Below are positions 16,115 to 24,221 of a DNA stretch of 64,000 bases, piece by piece. The position numbers were made by a program, and so were the translations under genes. The notes under the pieces are model-generated. The model was given only the letters and a program-made list of their open reading frames with translations. It did no database searches and was not told the DNA's origin. The stretch covers positions 186,001-250,000 of the forward strand of contig CAUUHW010000002.1 in assembly GCA_963545205.1 (NCBI GenBank). Direction: 5' to 3'. Within the stretch, counting starts at the first letter, position 1. Each line of letters starts with the position of its first letter. This DNA comes from CAUTYU01 sp963545205 (GTDB lineage: Bacteria; Desulfobacterota; Desulfovibrionia; Desulfovibrionales; Desulfomicrobiaceae).

Positions 16115-17806
16115 TCAGTCCCTTACGGCCAGGATATGCACCTGCTGATTAAATTCCTGTTCAAACCTGGCCAGCAGATGCCGTTTTTCATTCAGCAGGT
16201 ACAGGGCCAGGGGGATGTCCGTTTCATACACCAGCGGAGACGGGCAGTTCCTGGTGAGTAAACGGCGGTATATTTCCTTGAGCGCGCGCATGGCGCACCA
16301 TTCCCGATTGCGGCGGGTTCCGGTTCCCTGGCAGTGCGGGCACAGCTCCATGCTGGAAGACAGAGCGGAAATCCCCAGCCGCTGGCGCACCAGCTGTTGC
16401 AGGCCGAACTTGGAAATCTTGCCGATGTCTGTGCGGGCCTTGTCCTGTTTCATGGCGGAACGGATTGTTTTTTCCACTTCCCGCACATGGCCGGGATCTT
16501 TCATCTCAATATAGTCAATGACCACCTGACCGCCGATGTCACGCAGCATGAGCTGGTGGGCGATTTCTTCTGCAGCCTCGATATTTGTTTTCAGGGCCAG
16601 ATCCCGAAAATTCCTTTCTCCGGCAGTCTTGCCGGAATTGATGTCAACCGCGGTCAGGGCCTCGGTCTGGTCAAAAACAAGGCGGCCGCCACTTGGTAGT
16701 TTCACCTCCCGGCTGAAAATTGAATCAAGCTGGGTTTCCAGATTGAAACGGGCAAAAAGCGAGCGATCCTGCTCCGTGTACAGCCGAACCATTTGCGTGC
16801 GGCGGGGAAAAATAAGGGAAACAAATTCACGCATCTGGGCTGCGGATTCTTCGTGGTCAACCCAGATTTCCGTGACATCAGGCGTAAGATAATCACGGGC
16901 CGCGCGAAAGGCCAGTTCTTTCTCCTTATATATCAGACTGGGGCAAGGCGCTTCCACGCCTTTTCTGCGCACGTCCTCCCACAGCCGTTTCAGAAACTGC
17001 AAATCACGGGAAAGAGCCGTCTTGCTGAGGGTTTCGCTGACCGTACGGATAATAACGCCATGCCCGTCATCAAGTTTAAGTTCATCGACAATCTCTTTTA
17101 ACCGCTGCCGTTCCTTTTCGTTTTCGATTTTGCGGGAGATGCCGAGCTGCTCGCTGCCCGGAGTCAAAACAAAATAGCGGCCGGGCAGGGAAAGATAGGT
17201 GGTTAAAAAGGCGCCTTTTTTGCCGACCGGCTCCTTGACCACCTGTACCAGCACCTCCTGGCCGGGCTTGAGTACCTTTTGCAAAGACGGATAGCGCTCG
17301 CCTTTTTTGCGGGCATAACCGGACTGATAATATTCAGGGTGTACCTCATCAACCTGCAAGAAGCCGTTACGCTCAGCGCCGTAACTGACAAAAGCCGCCT
17401 GCAGGGACTGGTCAATATTGTGGATTCTGCCCTTGTAGATGTTGCCCCGTGTCTTGTTCTGGTGCAGCATCTCCACGTAATATTCCTCAATGCGCCCTTC
17501 TGTCTGCAAAATAACCTCCACCTGTTCGTCCGGCAGGACGCTGACCAGCATTTTACGGCCTTTTTTTGAGGCGGCGACTTTTGCGGCCGCTTTTCGCGGT
17601 GTTGCTGAAAAGCCGGAAGCCGCCTTTTGCGGGGTCTTCTGGGCCGGAGCCGGTTTTTCAGAGTCTGTTTTCGGGGATTTCGGGGACGCTGACGGCGCCG
17701 CTTTGGGCGGAGCTTCCGGAGCCACGGTCTGCTGCATCCTGGATTTTGCCTTTTGAGGCGTCTTCCGGTTCTGTTTTGGTTGCTTTTGTTGTGTTTCTTC
17801 TGTCAC
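16115..17806 (-). CDS. rng: Ribonuclease E/G family endoribonuclease
   Basis: The 563-residue protein starts at a GTG behind AAGGA. Residues 1-85 are a Lys/Ala/Pro/Gln-rich extension absent from E. coli RNase G. It is followed by the S1-like domain (GNIYKGRIHNI, GFLQVDE), the catalytic block with AVDINSGK, and DYIEMKDPGH supplying the metal-binding acidic residues. The zinc-link CPHCQGTG lies near the C-terminus. The enzyme cuts single-stranded RNA 5' of A/U-rich sites in rRNA maturation and mRNA decay. The long C-terminal degradosome scaffold of RNase E is missing, so this is RNase G-like with a disordered N-tail. Confidence 0.92.
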   Translation of the reverse strand: MTEETQQKQPKQNRKTPQKAKSRMQQTVAPEAPPKAAPSASPKSPKTDSEKPAPAQKTPQKAASGFSATPRKAAAKVAASKKGRKMLVSVLPDEQVEVILQTEGRIEEYYVEMLHQNKTRGNIYKGRIHNIDQSLQAAFVSYGAERNGFLQVDEVHPEYYQSGYARKKGERYPSLQKVLKPGQEVLVQVVKEPVGKKGAFLTTYLSLPGRYFVLTPGSEQLGISRKIENEKERQRLKEIVDELKLDDGHGVIIRTVSETLSKTALSRDLQFLKRLWEDVRRKGVEAPCPSLIYKEKELAFRAARDYLTPDVTEIWVDHEESAAQMREFVSLIFPRRTQMVRLYTEQDRSLFARFNLETQLDSIFSREVKLPSGGRLVFDQTEALTAVDINSGKTAGERNFRDLALKTNIEAAEEIAHQLMLRDIGGQVVIDYIEMKDPGHVREVEKTIRSAMKQDKARTDIGKISKFGLQQLVRQRLGISALSSSMELCPHCQGTGTRRNREWCAMRALKEIYRRLLTRNCPSPLVYETDIPLALYLLNEKRHLLARFEQEFNQQVHILAVRD

Positions 17807-18090
17807 GTTCTGGTCCTTCCATTTTTGATTTTCAATTGCGGATGGTTGATCTGTTCACGGATTTCTTCTGCCGCCTCTTCATTCTTCCAATCAGAAATCC
17901 CGCAATCTGCGTTCATCTGCGTCATCCGCGGACTCTTTTTTCTTCAACTCTGAAATCAACGGAGCGAAAATCAGAACTCCGCGGTTTTTTTCTTCAAATC
18001 TGCAATCAGAAATCCCCCGCCTTGACATTCGCGAAAACGGCGGCTAGCCAAGCGGAACGATTCACACTCTCGCACAATTCGGAGAAAAAT
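17807..18090. repeat. Intergenic region filled with short dispersed words
   Basis: The 284-base gap between rng and trmI is rich in AATCAGAAATC, AACTCTGAAATCAAC and AAATCTGCAATC words. It also carries the alternation AATCTGCGTTCATCTGCGTC ending CATCCGCGG, a repeat style known from many bacterial intergenic regions. The same words recur at 13385-13430, 20676-20770, 25271-25305, 29163-29300, 55824-55870 and 60815-60923. CTTGACATTC near 18021 may belong to the trmI promoter. Confidence 0.6.
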
Positions 18091-18894
18091 ATGCTCAGGC
18101 CTGGTCATGTCGTACTGTTAGTCAGCCCCAAGGGCAAGCGTTACTTTAAGGTTCCTGTCCCCGGCGATATTCTGAACACCCACGATGGCGCACTGGCCAT
18201 TGATGATGTGTTGAAGGCCGGAATCGGGGGCAAGGTAAAAACCCATTTGGGACGGGAATATTCAGTCCTGCGTCCCACACTGTACGACCTGATAAAAAAT
18301 ATCAGGCGCCAGACCCAGATTATCTATCCCAAGGACATCGGCTATATTGTGGTGAAGCTCGGAATCGGGCCGGGGAGCAGGGTTATTGAGTCCGGCAGCG
18401 GTTCCGGCAGCCTGACAACAGCCCTGGCCTGGTTTGTCGGCGATGAGGGCAGGGTCTACACCTATGAGCGGCGGGAAGAATTTTCTGAGCTATGCGGAAA
18501 AAATCTGGCCTGGGCCGGACTTGAGCACCGGGTGGAGCGTTTTTGCAGGGACATCAGCGAAGGGTTTGCCCAGACAAATGTGGATGCGCTGTTTCTGGAC
18601 GTGCGCACGCCCTGGGATTATCTGGAACAGGCCGCCCACGCGCTGGTTCCGGGCGGCCCGATAGGATTTTTGCTGCCCACTGCCAATCAAGTCAGTGAGC
18701 TGTTGCGGCACATGGAAGATTCGGCCTTTGGCCAGGTTGAAGTGCTGGAAATCCTGACCCGCCGCTACAAACCAGTTCCCGACCGTTTGCGGCCGGACGA
18801 CCGTATGGTCGCTCATACCGGTTATCTGGTCTTTGCCCGGCAGGAAAAAATCAGTTCACTGACAACTCCCGCCGACCTCCCTGTTTTTCAGTGA
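18091..18894 (+). CDS. trmI: tRNA (adenine-58-N1) methyltransferase TrmI
   Basis: The 267-residue protein starts at ATG 18091 behind GGAG; longer frames upstream run through the repeat-rich gap and are not credible. It has the small N-terminal beta domain (MLRPGHVVLLVSPKGK) and a Rossmann-fold SAM-binding domain with VIESGSGSGSLT and YTYERREEF, typical of the Gcd14/TrmI family that methylates A58 in the T-loop of tRNAs. The conserved DALFLDVRTPWDYL block is present. Length is normal. Confidence 0.9.
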   Translation: MLRPGHVVLLVSPKGKRYFKVPVPGDILNTHDGALAIDDVLKAGIGGKVKTHLGREYSVLRPTLYDLIKNIRRQTQIIYPKDIGYIVVKLGIGPGSRVIESGSGSGSLTTALAWFVGDEGRVYTYERREEFSELCGKNLAWAGLEHRVERFCRDISEGFAQTNVDALFLDVRTPWDYLEQAAHALVPGGPIGFLLPTANQVSELLRHMEDSAFGQVEVLEILTRRYKPVPDRLRPDDRMVAHTGYLVFARQEKISSLTTPADLPVFQ

Positions 18895-18928
18895 CCTGTA
18901 CAACTTCAGCCCGTTTCAGGAGCAGGCC

Positions 18929-19288
18929 ATGTTGCCAAAAATCATCATTTTCGCTCTGTTGTGTACCAGTCTTCCGGGTATTGCCGGTGCGGTTGAGGTC
19001 GGCTCGGGAAATCATTGAATCCCTGATCGGGCTCAGGGAGCAGCAAAAAGCCCTGAATCAACTCTGGATGACATGACGATCAGTATCAATCAGCGTTCTG
19101 ACGACATGAACAAGCGCATGGACCAGCGTTCTGACAATATGAACCGGCGTTTTGAATCCATTGAAAACCACCTGTCTTCTCTTACCAGCCTTATGGCGGC
19201 CATGTTCGGCAGTATAATGGCCCTGATTATCGCCCTTGCGGGCTACGAAGAACACCAGGCCGTGATCAGAAATCCGACTTCAATCTGA
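18929..19288 (+). pseudogene. Frameshifted small signal-peptide/coiled-coil/TM protein gene
   Basis: ATG 18929 starts a signal peptide (MLPKIIIFALL...AGAVEV) that runs into a stop at about 19018. Shifting frame continues with REIIESLIGLREQQKALNQ. A second shift near 19060 returns to the first frame with DDMTISINQRSDDMNKRMD, a coiled coil, then a transmembrane helix (MAAMFGSIMALIIALAG). Joined, this gives an approximately 115-residue protein with signal, coiled coil and C-terminal membrane helix. Two compensating shifts suggest decay, or sequencing errors. A copy of its start is found at 13421-13520. Confidence 0.6.
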
Positions 19289-19290
19289 CA

Positions 19291-19791
19291 TTACAGATTT
19301 TCCGCCATTTCCCGCAGTTTCTGAAAAGACAGGCGGTAGGTACGCATGGCGTCCATGCAGCAGGCGCCGTAGCGGGAGTAGAACTGAATGGCCGGAGTGT
19401 TCCAGTCCAGACAGTTCCATTCCAGACGCTGACAGCCCCGCTCAGCAGCAGTTTTTGCCAGCCAGGCCAGGATGATTTTTCCCAGCCCCTGCCCGCGCGC
19501 CTCCTCGTCAACATAAAATGCGTCTATGTAGATGCCGGATTGGCCGATAAAGGCGGAAGAATTCCCGTAAAACCAGGCAAAAGCCACGGTCTTTCCCCTG
19601 TAGTCGCCAAAGACGGCCTCTCCCTGACCGGATTTCAACAGTTCCGCCAGTCCGGCGGCTGTGGCGGTGACAGCAGCTTCCATTTTCTGGTACACGCCCA
19701 GTTTTTTCATAAATTCCAGGACCAGCGGGGCCGCCTCAGGTCCTGCCGGCCAAAGCTGAAAATCAGGATTCCGGGTGCAGATTTTGGACAT
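19291..19791 (-). CDS. GNAT family N-acetyltransferase
   Basis: The 166-residue protein starts at ATG 19789-19791 behind GAGG. The GNAT acetyl-CoA binding motif appears as VDEEARGQGLGKIIL, followed by the RLEWNCLDWNTPAIQFYSR block common to diamine/amino-acid acetyltransferases of the spermidine acetyltransferase type. The substrate cannot be told. It ends 3 bases from the converging pseudogene. Confidence 0.82.
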   Translation of the reverse strand: MSKICTRNPDFQLWPAGPEAAPLVLEFMKKLGVYQKMEAAVTATAAGLAELLKSGQGEAVFGDYRGKTVAFAWFYGNSSAFIGQSGIYIDAFYVDEEARGQGLGKIILAWLAKTAAERGCQRLEWNCLDWNTPAIQFYSRYGACCMDAMRTYRLSFQKLREMAENL

Positions 19792-19899
19792 AGCAAACCT
19801 CATTTCTGATTTGTCCGTACTGAAGATTTGTCTTTTCGGCAATCACAATCTTTTTTATGGAAAACCAATATAGCCCATGCTTCCATTTGTGTATTTTTG

Positions 19900-19929
19900 T
19901 TGACATTTTTTCCCGCCGGCGAATATTTT
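19900..19929 (+). promoter_or_regulatory. Promoter candidate for sodB
   Basis: TTGACA (19900-19905) lies 16-18 bases from overlapping -10 choices (AATATT 19922-19927 or TATTTT 19924-19929), about 60 bases before the sodB ATG. The region is AT-rich. Confidence 0.4.
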
Positions 19930-19987
19930 TCCAAAACAGAGCACCAGGACTTACCAATACACAAAAACGTAACAAAAGGAGGCAAAA

Positions 19988-20569
19988 ATGCTCCACGAAC
20001 TTCCCGGGCTGCCATTTTCGCTTGACGATATGGCCCCTGTTCTTTCCAGGGAAACACTGGAATACCATTATGGAAAGCACCATCAAACCTATGTGACGAA
20101 TCTGAACAATCTCATCACCGGCACCCAATTTGAGTCCATGGCCCTTGAAGATATTATCAGACAATCAGACGGCGGCATCTTTAATAACGCCGCTCAAACA
20201 TGGAACCATACCTTTTACTGGAACTGCCTGACGCCTGATGCGGGAAAAACGCCAGACAACGCGCTGCTTTCCAGAATAGAAGCTGATTTCGGCAGCCTTG
20301 ACCGCCTGGCAGAAGCCTTTACCAGGGTCGCGGTCGGCACGTTCGGCTCAGGCTGGGCCTGGCTGGTCCAAAATCAGGGCGGCAGGCTTGAGCTTGTCAG
20401 CACGTCCAATGCCGGCAATCCACTCACGCGGGGCCAGCGGCCACTGCTGGTCTGTGATGTGTGGGAACACGCCTATTATATAGATTACCGCAACGCGCGG
20501 CCTGATTATGTAAAAGCGTTCTGGTCCCGCGTTAACTGGGATTTTGTTGCCGCGAATCTTGCCGGCTGA
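19988..20569 (+). CDS. sodB: Superoxide dismutase, Fe-type
   Basis: The 193-residue protein follows an AAAAGGAGG site. Metal ligands are His27, His74, Asp157 and His161 (HYGKHH, WNHTFYW, DVWEHAYY). Gln70 in AAQTWNH and the FGSGWAWLV block point to the iron type. It dismutates superoxide in the cytoplasm. No export signal is seen; the gene is a single unit with its own promoter candidate and terminator, as expected for an oxygen-defence gene of an anaerobe. Confidence 0.95.
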   Translation: MLHELPGLPFSLDDMAPVLSRETLEYHYGKHHQTYVTNLNNLITGTQFESMALEDIIRQSDGGIFNNAAQTWNHTFYWNCLTPDAGKTPDNALLSRIEADFGSLDRLAEAFTRVAVGTFGSGWAWLVQNQGGRLELVSTSNAGNPLTRGQRPLLVCDVWEHAYYIDYRNARPDYVKAFWSRVNWDFVAANLAG

Positions 20570-20592
20570 TTGTTTTTTCGTCCTGAACGGGC

Positions 20593-20625
20593 AGGAACGG
20601 GGCGATACTGCTCCGTTCCTGTTTT
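20593..20625 (+). terminator. Terminator after sodB
   Basis: An 11-bp stem AGGAACGGGGC / GCTCCGTTCCT (one G-U pair) with a 6-base loop is followed by GTTTT, 24 bases behind the stop codon. Confidence 0.65.
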
Positions 20626-20675
20626 CCGCCTGAAAATCAGCACTTCTTCCGCCGACCGGCTTCACACTGTGCGTC

Positions 20676-20770
20676 CTTTCTTCAACTCAGAAATCCGGCT
20701 TCAGAAATCAGAAATCCAAAAATCTTCGGACTGTTTTTCAAATCTGAAATCTGCAATCAAAAATGCGCTT
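20676..20770. repeat. Dispersed AATCAGAAATC-type words
   Basis: The gap between sodB and the DUF502 gene holds CAGAAATCAGAAATCC, AAATCTGAAATC and CAATCAAAAATG in close succession, the same words as in the gap at 17807-18090. The DUF502 stop codon lies inside this stretch. Confidence 0.55.
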
Positions 20771-21395
20771 CCGGGTCAATCAACCCGCCAGAAACCAGGA
20801 CCTTGAACGCGTCTTCAACACCCATTTCCAGGTCAATGATTTCTTCGCGCGGGATAAGCAGGTAATAACCAGAGGTTGGATTGGGCGTGGTAGGCACAAA
20901 GACGTTGACCACATCAGCGGGTATTTTTTCCCGCAGTTCGCCGGTTGGCATACCAGTGACAAACCCCAGGGCGTAGGTTCCCGCGCGGGGAAACTGCACC
21001 AGCACAACCTGCTTGAAATTGCGGTTTTTTTTTCGGGTCAGGGTTAAAACAAGCTGCTTGCTGGAAACATACAGGGTGTTGACCAGGGGCACGCGGGCGA
21101 TTATTTTTTCCCAGAATACAACAAGGATATTGCCCAGATAATTACGAACCAGAACCCCTGTCAAAAAGAGCAAAATCAGGGCCAGAATCAGCCCCAGCCC
21201 GGGAACCGGAAAAGGCAGAACAGACTCCGGCCGCAGGTTCGGCGGGAGCAGTAAAAAGATCGCGTCAAACCAGCGCACGAGCAAACGCACAATCAACAGA
21301 GTGATGAGCAGCGGCCCCAGAAAGAGCAGACCAGCCAGCAGATTGGCCCGAACACTTCCCAGCAGCTTTTTCCAGACAGTTTCAGCAGGCAGCAT
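20757..21395 (-). CDS. DUF502 family membrane protein
   Basis: The 212-residue protein has two transmembrane segments (about residues 20-45 and 65-88) with a Pro-rich periplasmic loop, then a soluble C-terminal domain containing PLVNTLYVSSKQ, GFVTG and VFVPTTPNPTSGY, the diagnostic motifs of DUF502. Function is unknown in the family. The start lies 2 bases behind the truA stop, so it is translated from the same message. The last codons run into the repeat-word region. Confidence 0.85.
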   Translation of the reverse strand: MLPAETVWKKLLGSVRANLLAGLLFLGPLLITLLIVRLLVRWFDAIFLLLPPNLRPESVLPFPVPGLGLILALILLFLTGVLVRNYLGNILVVFWEKIIARVPLVNTLYVSSKQLVLTLTRKKNRNFKQVVLVQFPRAGTYALGFVTGMPTGELREKIPADVVNVFVPTTPNPTSGYYLLIPREEIIDLEMGVEDAFKVLVSGGLIDPEAHF

Positions 21396-21397
21396 GG

Positions 21398-22162
21398 TTA
21401 TTCCATTGTGTAAAAAACCCGCTCCAGACAGAGTCCGCGCGCCGGAGCTGTAGCCGGAGCCAGGCGGCGGTCTTTTTGGGCCAGCAGGCGTGTTGTTTCT
21501 TGCGGCGACAGATTGCCCTTGCCCACTTCCTTGAGCAGTCCGGCCATGTTCCGTACCATCTGTTTAAGAAATCCGCTGCCGTGAAAATACCAGACCCGCT
21601 CCTGCGGGAACATACCGGGTTCGTCCCAGATACGGAAAATCTCCCGCCGGGTGCAACGGACTTCTGTTCCGCTGTTCTGAAAACAGGCAAAATCATGCTC
21701 TCCAACCAGCAGGGTTGCGGCCGCGCGCATCTTTTCCGGATCAAGCCCCCAGACCTGCCAGACATAGGGCGCGCGTTGGGGCAGGACAAAATTTTTTTCC
21801 GTCCAGAAGGTGTATGAATAACATTTCCCGCGCGCGCTGAACCGGGCGTGAAAATCAAGCGGAACTTCGCAGGCCTGAACCACGGTAATCTCAGGGGGCA
21901 GTTGGGCGTTCAGGGCCAGCTGCCACGGGATATGGGCAAAACGCCTGTGAACGTCAAAATGCGCGACCTGATCCAGGGCATGTACCCCGGAATCTGTCCG
22001 GCCGGAACCGCTGACATTGATTTTCTGTCCGGTCACCCGCTCAAGAGCGGCCTGTAAACAGCCCTGTATTGTGCGGGTTCCGTCCTGGCCCGCCTGCAGC
22101 TGCCAGCCGTTGAAAGTCGTGCCGGTATAGGCCAGATGAACACAAATTCGTATTACAGACAT
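21398..22162 (-). CDS. truA: tRNA pseudouridine synthase A
   Basis: The 254-residue protein starts at ATG 22160-22162 behind AGGA; a longer frame to 22183 lacks a ribosome site. The catalytic Asp lies in GRTDSGVHALDQVAHF. The GKCYSYTFW and FLKQMVRNMAGLL blocks complete the TruA fold. It makes pseudouridine at positions 38-40 of tRNA anticodon arms. Length is normal. Confidence 0.93.
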   Translation of the reverse strand: MSVIRICVHLAYTGTTFNGWQLQAGQDGTRTIQGCLQAALERVTGQKINVSGSGRTDSGVHALDQVAHFDVHRRFAHIPWQLALNAQLPPEITVVQACEVPLDFHARFSARGKCYSYTFWTEKNFVLPQRAPYVWQVWGLDPEKMRAAATLLVGEHDFACFQNSGTEVRCTRREIFRIWDEPGMFPQERVWYFHGSGFLKQMVRNMAGLLKEVGKGNLSPQETTRLLAQKDRRLAPATAPARGLCLERVFYTME

Positions 22163-22246
22163 CTTTTCCTGCCGACAAGTCACGCTCAGGACGAACCTGA
22201 ACCTTCGATGGCCGTTGCCCCGCTCTGCCTGACCTGCTGCCAGTCC

Positions 22247-22927
22247 TTATTCGGCAAAGGGAATTTGCAGCCTGGTCAGTTTTTCGGAAAGACCGGCAGC
22301 CCGCGCGGCCTTGACATAGGACAGAATTTTTCCGGCTGTGCGCCCGTTCATGCCCGCCAGAATCTTGACAGCCAGTTTATCCTCAAGGGTTTCAAGAACC
22401 TGGGCGGCCTGCTGCGGTTTCATGTTCGCATACACGCTGACCAGATGGGCCACTTTCTGGTCTTTGGTCACGTCTGCTTCTTCCAGCATTTTTTTGACAC
22501 CGGCTTCCAGTTTTTTGAGTTCAGCGATCTTTTTTTCCAGACTGGCGTGCAGAGCCCTGAGATCCTGCTCCCGCCGACTGACTTCCTGCTGACGGCGTTT
22601 CAGGGACTGAACCTGTTCGGAATACGATGTTTCCCCGCTGTCCACGGCATCCTGTTTCGCGGTCTCCTGTTTTGGCGCTTCACCGACCTGGGCGGCCTCG
22701 GCCGAGGCCTGGGCAATGGCAGCTTGCATGGCCTGCAAGGCCAGGGTGATATCTTCCTTTTTTGAAACCGCTGCGATTTCAGGGGAAGAAGGCGATAAAA
22801 GATGGGGCGCGAGAACAGGCAGGCCCCCCAGAAGCAGCAAGGTTCCGCCCTTGACAAAGGCCAGCAGGATAATGCCCATAAAGAGCTTAGAGAGACTGAC
22901 GCGCAAGCCGGAGCTGAGAGATTTCAT
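22247..22927 (-). CDS. MotE-family protein (MgtE N-domain-like, flagellar)
   Basis: From ATG 22927 the 226-residue protein has one N-terminal transmembrane helix (LFMGIILLAFVKGG), a Glu/Ala-rich linker, a coiled coil (about 100-150), and a C-terminal domain with VYANMKPQQAAQVLETL and MNGRTAGKIL, the MgtE_N-like fold of MotE chaperones for the flagellar stator. It overlaps the end of fliJ by 41 bases, which supports a flagellar role. An earlier ATG at 22966 (an Asn-rich start) is possible. Confidence 0.8.
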   Translation of the reverse strand: MKSLSSGLRVSLSKLFMGIILLAFVKGGTLLLLGGLPVLAPHLLSPSSPEIAAVSKKEDITLALQAMQAAIAQASAEAAQVGEAPKQETAKQDAVDSGETSYSEQVQSLKRRQQEVSRREQDLRALHASLEKKIAELKKLEAGVKKMLEEADVTKDQKVAHLVSVYANMKPQQAAQVLETLEDKLAVKILAGMNGRTAGKILSYVKAARAAGLSEKLTRLQIPFAE

Positions 22928-23330
22928 CAAGTTCTTTCTGTTCGTGTTGTTTTTGTTGTTGTTCATACTGTGTCGCCTGATTTTCCTTGAATTTTTCCAG
23001 AATTTTTCTGTCCTTGGAACGCTTGATGACATTTTCACGGCACCGGACAACTTCCTGACCGATTTGCCGGAGCAGCAGTTCCGCGTTGGCAATCGACTGC
23101 TCCATGCCCAGCTTGTAATTGCCCCAGAGCCAGAAATCATTTCGCGTGACATCCTTTTTCCGCGCAAATGCGGCGCGGGCGGCCGCGAAATCCTCTTTCA
23201 GTCCGGCGAGTCTTTCACCCTGCTTCCGGTATCTGAACGAGACTTCAGCCAGCGCCATTCGGGCCTGGTCTTCGCATTGCCGCCTGTAAGCCAGCACTTT
23301 TTCAAGACGAAATGTAAATCGTTCAGCCAT
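22887..23330 (-). CDS. fliJ: Flagellar export protein FliJ
   Basis: The 147-residue protein is almost wholly helical and charged. It starts FTFRLEKVLAYRR, the typical FliJ N-terminus, and carries long coiled coils through RSKDRKILEKFKE. FliJ is the stalk-like general chaperone of the flagellar type III export ATPase. fliI and the export gate genes are not next to it in this window; the partner gene is motE. Confidence 0.85.
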   Translation of the reverse strand: MAERFTFRLEKVLAYRRQCEDQARMALAEVSFRYRKQGERLAGLKEDFAAARAAFARKKDVTRNDFWLWGNYKLGMEQSIANAELLLRQIGQEVVRCRENVIKRSKDRKILEKFKENQATQYEQQQKQHEQKELDEISQLRLARQSL

Positions 23331-23384
23331 AACCGGCCATTTTGCAAAATACGGGCCGGTTCCAATTTTATCTGAAAAAACTCT

Positions 23385-24221
23385 TCAGATACTTCTCTTC
23401 TGTTCCTCCAGCCAGCGAAGAATCGCCTGGGCGCAGCCACCGTCAGCGCAGGCCCCGACATGGTCAAACTCCTGCAAAAGCCGGGGAGGACTGTCAGCAA
23501 CAACCAGGCCCCTACCCGCCCAGCGCAGCAGATCAAGATCATTATAATCATTGCCCACAGCCAGCACCTGCTCTGGTTTGAATCCATAACGTCCGGCCAG
23601 ATCGGCCACGGCCCTGCTTTTACAGATCGTGGGCGGAAAAATCTCCAGCCACAGGCTCTGACCGTCAAGAGGAGAAGTAGCCCGGATCACGCTGAACGCG
23701 CTGAAAGCCTCCTGCAGCTGGCCATATAGATACGCGGCATTCGGCGGTAAAATAACCAGAAACTGGGAAGCGGACTGCGGCAGATGCTCAGGCCAGGCGA
23801 GACAGCCGGGATTGCTGGCGCAGCGGGTGTCCAGATCCGGATTGTCCTGTCCCGCACGGTACACAAAAAAAAGGTGATTGTCCGGCACAGGCAGGTGCAG
23901 GGAAAAATCAACCCGCCGGGACAGCAGTACCCCGGTAATGTGTTCAATCTGCTTTTGCCCCAGTCCCTGACTGGCGGTGACCTGTCTGAGCCGGGCGTCA
24001 AAAACACCGAGGCCGGAAGAAAAAACAACATAATCCACGTCCAGCGAGGCGTAGGGGGAATGAAAAAAAGAATGCAGAGACCGCCCGGTTGCCGCCACCC
24101 GCACAACCGGTATCTGCCCCAGTTCGCGCAGCATGTTCCGGTTCTGTTCCGGCACGCCCTGGGATGTGCCAACTGTGCCGTCAAGGTCAAAGGCCACCAG
24201 GCCAACCGGCTTCATTCCCAT
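23385..24221 (-). CDS. HAD-superfamily hydrolase (Cof type)
   Basis: The 278-residue protein starts with motif I AFDLDGTV (nucleophile Asp), has motif II ATGRS, Lys in the CKSRAV region, and motif IV GNDYNDLDLL, with a C2-type cap. This is the Cof/sugar-phosphatase subgroup; substrate unknown. The start can be ATG 24219-24221 or ATG 24213-24215, the latter giving an ATGA overlap with the pdxY stop. Co-transcription with pdxY suggests, but does not prove, a pyridoxal phosphate phosphatase role. Confidence 0.85.
   Translation of the reverse strand: MGMKPVGLVAFDLDGTVGTSQGVPEQNRNMLRELGQIPVVRVAATGRSLHSFFHSPYASLDVDYVVFSSGLGVFDARLRQVTASQGLGQKQIEHITGVLLSRRVDFSLHLPVPDNHLFFVYRAGQDNPDLDTRCASNPGCLAWPEHLPQSASQFLVILPPNAAYLYGQLQEAFSAFSVIRATSPLDGQSLWLEIFPPTICKSRAVADLAGRYGFKPEQVLAVGNDYNDLDLLRWAGRGLVVADSPPRLLQEFDHVGACADGGCAQAILRWLEEQKRSI

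Noticed and set aside
17566..18090. Upstream extension of trmI
   Set aside because: The extension is antisense to rng and then covers the repeat-word gap; ATG 18091 has a ribosome site and the true family N-terminus.
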